Position numbers and translations under genes: made by a program
The notes under the pieces: generated by a model
What the model was told of the DNA's origin: nothing
The model's input: only the letters and a program-made list of their open reading frames with translations
The model's database searches: none
DNA from: Poecilobothrus nobilitatus
Lineage: Eukaryota; Arthropoda; Insecta; Diptera; Dolichopodidae
Assembly: GCA_947095535.1 (NCBI GenBank)
Contig: OX352774.1
Coordinates: 238,911,825-238,975,824, forward strand
Direction: 5' to 3'
Length of the DNA: 64,000 nucleotides
Shown here: positions 58,616 through 64,000 of the stretch, in pieces
Layout of the letters: every line of letters starts with the position of its first letter
Numbering within the stretch: position 1 is the stretch's first letter

Positions 58616-60214
58616 AAGAAGGACATTTTAATCTTTGCTAACCAACCACCTACAATCCACATCATCCACTTTAAATTAATATTAATTCTTTAACCCTATA
58701 TGTTTATAACATAAACATCGCATATACTAAAGTATAATACCAAAGACTTTATAAACTCTTGGTTATTAAATAAAAGTGGTAAGATTTAGTAGATTAAAAT
58801 CTTACATACATAGTATTATACTTTCGTTCCACACATCCGTAGTGTCTTTCAATAATTCTTATCTACCATAGTAAAAAAATAAAATAATTATTATTTGTTC
58901 GAAATTCGCCCTAATAAAGATGTTAAAAATTAATTATGTATTTAAAATAATTTTTAAAATAATATGGTAACTCTTTACTACAATATTTATGAAACTTAAA
59001 TACGATAATTTAGTATATCTATCTATTTTGATGCTAATGATGATAATATACAATATAAATAACTAAAATTTTTCCTAATATTTATTTTAAAATGTAATAT
59101 GAGGACACTCAACACACTTTATTATCTATTCTGATTGTTAGTGATCATTTTAATTATTTTAACTATTCAGTTAATGTAAAAACATACACTTTTATGTATT
59201 TTGAAATGTATTCAGTTTTTTTTTTTTTTTTTAAATATTTACTTGGACTATTTTTTATTTCTGTAATAATTATCCTGTTGTTTATTTTTATATGTCTATT
59301 TGAAAAAAAAAAAAAATTTTTTTAAATAAATAGACCATCGTTATTATTAAAATGGATTCCTTTTTTTTTTTTTTAAATATTTGTACTACTATGTAATAAT
59401 AATGGTGAGTAATTAGTTAGTTCCAGATTTCACCGGATTTATATATTTTTTTTATTTTTAATCTTATCTCTTTTTATTTTTCTTTAATGTTTTCAGTTTC
59501 CCATTAGTAAAAATTAAACCACTACTATTTTATTCTGGTGTATTATCAAATATTGTGTCAACATACCTAACATCATTATTTTTATCTTATGTATAAATTC
59601 CTTAAAAAAAAACATTAAAAGAGGTTGTAACACTTTATCTTAACTGTTATTCTTTATGTTAGGATAGCTGGTATAATTTTTCTTTTAATTAAAAAAAACA
59701 AAATCTTGTGCACATAGAATTTGTTATAATTAAGAATAAAAACAAAAGATGGCTTGTTTTAATTTCTAAATGAAAAAGCTATGAATGTACAGGAAATCGT
59801 CGATCTAGATTCATATATAGGTATAATATATTTTTTTTTTGTAAATCTTTACAAAGAAAATTATTGTTAAATCATTATAAAAGAAAATATGAAGTCAACA
59901 CTATTAAAATAAGTACAAAATACCTATACATTCGAATGATAAACGCCATATCTAGGTAGGTATCTAATTTAAAATAAAAATGTGGTAACAATTACCTATT
60001 GCTTGTAAATAATTCTGCACTGTAAACAGTTCTAAACAAAAATTTATAAGAATTTTAACTTCTAAAATAATTTCGAAATTTTCTACAAATTTATTTAAAA
60101 ATATTGCTTCAAATTTCGAAATATAATAAATTTTGGCAAAAAACAAAAAGCACAAACTCACCAACTTGTAGAAATGACAAAAATTAAAATTTAATCTCAG
60201 ATTTTAAGATAAAG
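58616..60214. other. AT-rich stretch, no gene seen
   Basis: Long T and A runs (59218-59233, 59302-59320, 59360) and A/T low complexity. Nothing recognised. Confidence 0.5.
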
Positions 60215-60388
60215 TTCCGAAAAAGTCAACTGAATGATTTGCTCAAATTTTTCAGAAAGGGCGTTTATGACGCTTATTCCTATAGGAGGTACCAAAATAA
60301 AATATTAGGATTTATTAAAAGAAGACCTAAAGAATTTAGTAGTATAACAGTGGTAACATCTCTTTACTGCTCTTTAATTCGATCTTAA
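60215..60388 (+). mobile_element. Jockey-like LINE fragment, internal reverse transcriptase part
   Basis: The plus strand is open for 57 codons: FRKSQLNDLLKFFRKGVYDA, then YSYRRYQNKILGFIKRRPKE and FSSITVVTSLYCSLIRS, before TAA at 60386-60388. The order LGFIKR...F....SLY.SL(V/I)RS is the conserved step just before VRS.LEY..VVWSP in Jockey/I-group ORF2 proteins. The copy is cut at that point. The continuation from VRS.L.Y onward is what is present at 13920-13459 on the minus strand. The fragment is dead and has no endonuclease part. Confidence 0.75.
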
Positions 60389-62755
60389 TCAATTTGATTT
60401 TTTAGTTTATCATTAAGCTATAATAATAATAACATTACGTCTTCTTTAAGGTGTCATAAACGTAATATTATATTTAGTACCTATACCTTAGAAGTAAGTC
60501 TGTTGAATTATATCGAAATATAATAGTACATTTTTTCCAACAAAAAATAAATTCTTATAAAGTTACCTTTCAAAAATTTCTCCCGGAGTGGTATTGTATT
60601 CGCTATGATAACTTATGCATATTAAATATGTTTAAAATTCTAAAAAAGGAGTACTGAAAAATTTTTAATGAAAATCTATTGTTATACTTCGGAATGTCTC
60701 CATTACAAATTTAATTAAAAGTTTGTTTATTAAACGCACTAAAAAGCTGATCGTTTTTCTCCTCTGTTCTTGTCCAAAATTATTTTATTTCATATTACAA
60801 TCTTCTTTTTAATTTTATAAATCATTTTATTAAAACAAACGTAATCAATTCAAACTATATGAAATTTAAAATCCGAACCAATTTTATTTTGAATAAATAA
60901 AAATATACAATTAATGTTTTTATTTAAAATATATTCTAACCAAATTTTTATATGCCCAAAAGAATTACAAACTTTATTGCACCTTCACATTTATTATTCA
61001 TTTGGTAATCTTTTCCATTTTAATATTATGTCTTATAAAGAAAGGTTTTGCTATCCAACAACATGGATCTAATAGCCAAAACATGGAAAACAGTTAGGGA
61101 CTCTTAAAGTGCAGTTTATCTAGAGGCTATTTTTTTAGCCTGATTTCATTAAGTGGCATATATTGCACCCTCCAAACTTTAATAATCCTTTTTATTTAGA
61201 AAATAATTTTAATTAATAAAATCAATGTTAAATTTACAAAATTAATGATAATGACTTCTTAATGACATCTTCTTGAACCAACTTTTTAGAAAATTAATTT
61301 GACATCGTAGTATAACTTTCTGCAAAGTGTCACGAAAATTAAAGAACGTACCTTTTCGGAACTTTATAAAATTCTTATTATACTTACACTAAACCAAACC
61401 AAAACTCAATAAATATCTAACCGAATAGCAGTTTTGGAGAATCAGTAACTATGTACCTATGTATTTGTTCTTTATTTTTTTGTTTATTATTTGCACGCAA
61501 AATCATTCAAAATTCGATTGTTTTCAATTCTTTTTCCAACAAACAATAAACAAACAAAATGAATATCGAAAACAAATAGGTACCTATCATTTTGTACTTA
61601 CACCGTCTTGTAAATCGACATCACGACCATCAGATACAATATACAAAACGATTCAAAACCGATTTTCACAGCACACAGACAAAATGAAAAAAAAAAAAAC
61701 ACCTTGAGGGCGTCAAAAATAAATTCTCAAAAAATTTTTCCTTTTTTTTTTACCATAATCCTTCGTTTTCCGTTTCCTTTCTTCAATGTAAATAGAAAAT
61801 GACAATATTTTCCTAACACAGGATACTTTTAGAAATATAAACAGCAGTCAATAACAGAAATAAAGTAAACAAACAATGAGAATAAACCACAAGAAACCTT
61901 TCATTTCAGAAATTAAAAAAAAAAACAAAATATTTTGTGGTTTAAAATCAATTTTCAATTAGCGCGTGATTGAATAAGGATAGAATTTTATTTTCTCTTT
62001 TTTGTTTTGCTTGTTGTTGTCAGTATATATATATACACTTTTCATTATTTTCTCATTATTTTTGTGTATTTTGTGCTGTGGATAGGAAATGAATCGATTT
62101 ATTTTTTTTTTTTTTCGATTAAATTTTGTTTGAATAAACATTAAATTTCAGTAAGATATTTAATACTTTATAAGAGTAGGAAGCTGAAGAATTTAACTAA
62201 CAAGGAGAATATGAAAAAAAAATGTGTGTTTTTCGGAAATTCAATTTTATATTTCAAGGACAATTTAAGAGTAGAACTTTGATGGTATATGTAAGGTTTG
62301 TATTTTTTTTTTTTTTAATCCTTAAAATAACATTTTTTTGCTTTTATACCCTTTTCATTTTGATGACAATAATTTTTTTTTTTTTTCAAGGACACTGATC
62401 ATATTATTATATGTACCAAAATTAAAATGTTCTGGTATGATTGTAAATCGTACACACTGTTCAAGTATGAAACTCGTAAATGTCTGGAGTGTATAGTAAA
62501 AAATTTGTCATACTTAATCAAGTGAAATTATATTTCAATTATAATAAATATACATTTTTTAAAAAAACAAAAAGAAGGATGAAAAAAATGTACATGTAAA
62601 TATAAAATTAAAATTATTTTGTAATGTAAGTTATACGTGACTTAATGCTCCACTGTTTTTATAAAAAATCATGAGATGTTCTCCTTTATGCATGAGTTAC
62701 TTTTTATTAATCCAATATCATCCTGCCGTAAAAACTCTATTGATTTTTAAAAACA
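60389..62755. other. AT-rich stretch, no gene seen
   Basis: An 82-codon frame at 61459-61707 is partly of mixed composition (TPSCKSTSRPSDTIYKT) but has no family signature. A minus-strand donor-like GTAAGTAC near 61600 faces it. Long T runs lie at 62100 and 62307. Nothing firm. Confidence 0.4.
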
Positions 62756-62865
62756 TGTTTGGTATAAATGCATCAAAATCTGTTTGGTATGTGTCAAACT
62801 CCGTTTGACATTTCATCAAACCGGTTTGGTAAAGGTTATCAGAACTGTTTATAACTATTCATGGT
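62756..62865 (+). repeat. Short minisatellite, ~21-25 bp units
   Basis: About five units start with (t/c/g)gtttg(g/a)(t/c)a and mostly continue to 'atcaaa(a)': 'tgtttggtataaatgcatca', 'tgtttggtatgtgtcaaact', 'cgtttgacatttcatcaaac', 'ggtttggtaaaggttatcag', and a decayed last unit. Confidence 0.6.
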
Positions 62866-63149
62866 GATTTCATTAACTTCTTAAAACATTTTCTACTTGT
62901 AATATATGTTTGTTAAATTTTTAATGAGTTTATTAAATTAAAAAAACCTTTTTTTGTCTTTTTTTAATTTATTGAGGTCACTAAAGAAGAGTTTTCATAA
63001 AAAAGGACAATTTAAAACCAATAATTCTAAAAATTTATGTATTTATATTATTTTATATATTTATATAACGTGGCGCGGAATAGTGACGCAAATGAATGTT
63101 TTCTTTGCATTTTGTTGATAAAAAAGGGTTAAAAGAATATAAAATAAAA

Positions 63150-63430
63150 AAAATAAGGTAGAATGTAAACCAACGGTTTTTAAAAGCGCACATTTGCAAA
63201 ATACAATATAAACTGTTTAGAATTCTGACTTGTACAAAAATTTGAAAATTTCATTCCCACAAAATTAATTTTTGTATGTGACCTACCCATGTTTAAAATG
63301 TTTTTTCTTTATCTCTAACGGTGTAGAAGTTTTGTAAACAAACGGACGGACGGACAGACAAACGAAGGACAGAGTAAAACTAATAAGCACATTTTTTCAA
63401 AAACTTTTTGGAAATGTGCTAAAAATTGAT
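63150..63430 (-). mobile_element. Family B mini-me-like element, short copy with end hairpin
   Basis: 'gtagaatgtaaaccaacggt', 'ttttaaaagcgcacatttgc' and 'aaactgtttagaattctga' at the left match the far end of the 26775-27660 copy reversed. 'gtgacctacccatgtttaa', 'aacggtgtagaagttttgta' and a GGAC run (63344-63357) match its near end. The middle is missing. The near end carries a perfect hairpin AGCACATTT/AAATGTGCT (63386-63394 and 63412-63420), about 10-15 bp from the probable terminus, as in Helitron 3' ends. It is an internally deleted derivative. Confidence 0.75.
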
Positions 63431-64000
63431 TGGAAAATTTCATTAAATGATGGAGACTTAATATTACTTAAGGCAATATTATTATTATTATTAAATTAAA
63501 TTTGAAATATTTGGTCTTTACTTAATTTCTTTTTAAATTTATTATTATATCGTGGGTTAGAAAACTAAAACAAAAACCCTTAGGAATTAAACACTACAAA
63601 ATAAATCATATAATTTCTAAATTAGTTTGGTGTTATTTTTTAGTATCAGTAATATCAGTTATATCTGAAAATTTAATTTTTGTATTAATTACTAGAACAC
63701 TTTGATAGCCCATACCTACAACATTATACAAATACTTTATAATAAATTTAATCAGATATCCTATGTCCGGCTTAGTTTTATAAATATGGGTCAAGTAATG
63801 CTAACTTTTTTTTAACAAAATCAATATTTATATACTGTTTAATGAAGTTATTAGTGATCTGCTAACTAAAACCGAACATCTTGAATCGATATCCCAAAAA
63901 TGATTTCTTTTGTAGAGTCATCAATTTAGTTTCTTGGTCTGAAGAAATCATGAGCTGGGGCAAAATAATAAATATTCTTTTATTCGTTATAATACAAAAT
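63431..64000. other. AT-rich stretch, no gene seen
   Basis: Nothing recognised. The window ends within A/T-rich sequence. Confidence 0.45.

Overview
This window is A+T-rich, repeat-dense eukaryotic DNA, roughly four-fifths A+T by eye. It has no intact protein gene, no operon structure, and no functional rRNA or tRNA gene. The best fit is an insect, probably a brachyceran fly. Three things point that way. Several dispersed elements carry a GTCC/GGAC proto-microsatellite next to a TATACCC...GGGTATA hairpin end, the architecture described for dipteran mini-me and Helitron-like non-autonomous elements. There are Jockey-like LINE remnants. There is also a broken MADF-BESS gene, a family much expanded in flies. 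The window could be intergenic, or a very long intron of a gene whose exons are almost all outside it.

Layout. 1-13 kb: a three-unit 305-326 bp tandem repeat (2466-3395), a dispersed degenerate repeat called family A here, a 315 bp inverted-repeat MITE (6610-6924), a decayed tandem array (6990-7925), and one candidate short exon with a consensus donor (12783-12852, minus). 13-24 kb: the 3' end of a LINE (13459-13920, minus), fragments of mini-me-like family B, an old fold-back element (19098-20200) and decayed repeats. 24-37 kb: the longest family B copy (26775-27660), a 200 bp MITE with perfect 19 bp inverted repeats and 9 bp target duplications (29095-29294), a Tc1-like MITE (33275-33601), and a complete 275 bp tRNA-derived SINE with 10 bp target duplications (36418-36692, minus). 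38-46 kb: long and internally deleted copies of one mini-me-like element, called family C (38071-39670 and 42168-42596), around three coding remnants: a 201-codon reading frame, an unrecognised frameshifted pseudogene and a MADF-BESS pseudogene. 46-52 kb: a second retroposon-like family, a possible small-exon gene fragment (47811-48190), and a mini-me-like element carrying nine monomers of a 147 bp satellite (49310-51188), followed by an 83 bp mini-MITE. 52-64 kb: mostly featureless AT-rich DNA with microsatellites, an unrecognised coding remnant (58359-58615), a second LINE fragment (60215-60388, plus) and a short family B copy (63150-63430, minus).

The genes do not work together as a pathway; the window is a record of mobile-element activity and gene decay. 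Three observations stand out. The 147 bp satellite has expanded inside a mobile element and ends in a perfect 18 bp hairpin. The two LINE fragments are on opposite strands about 46 kb apart and meet at the same point of the reverse transcriptase, as expected if an inversion cut one insertion. Family C shows its two end modules joined without the middle. All identities come from reading the sequence by eye; no search or alignment program was run.
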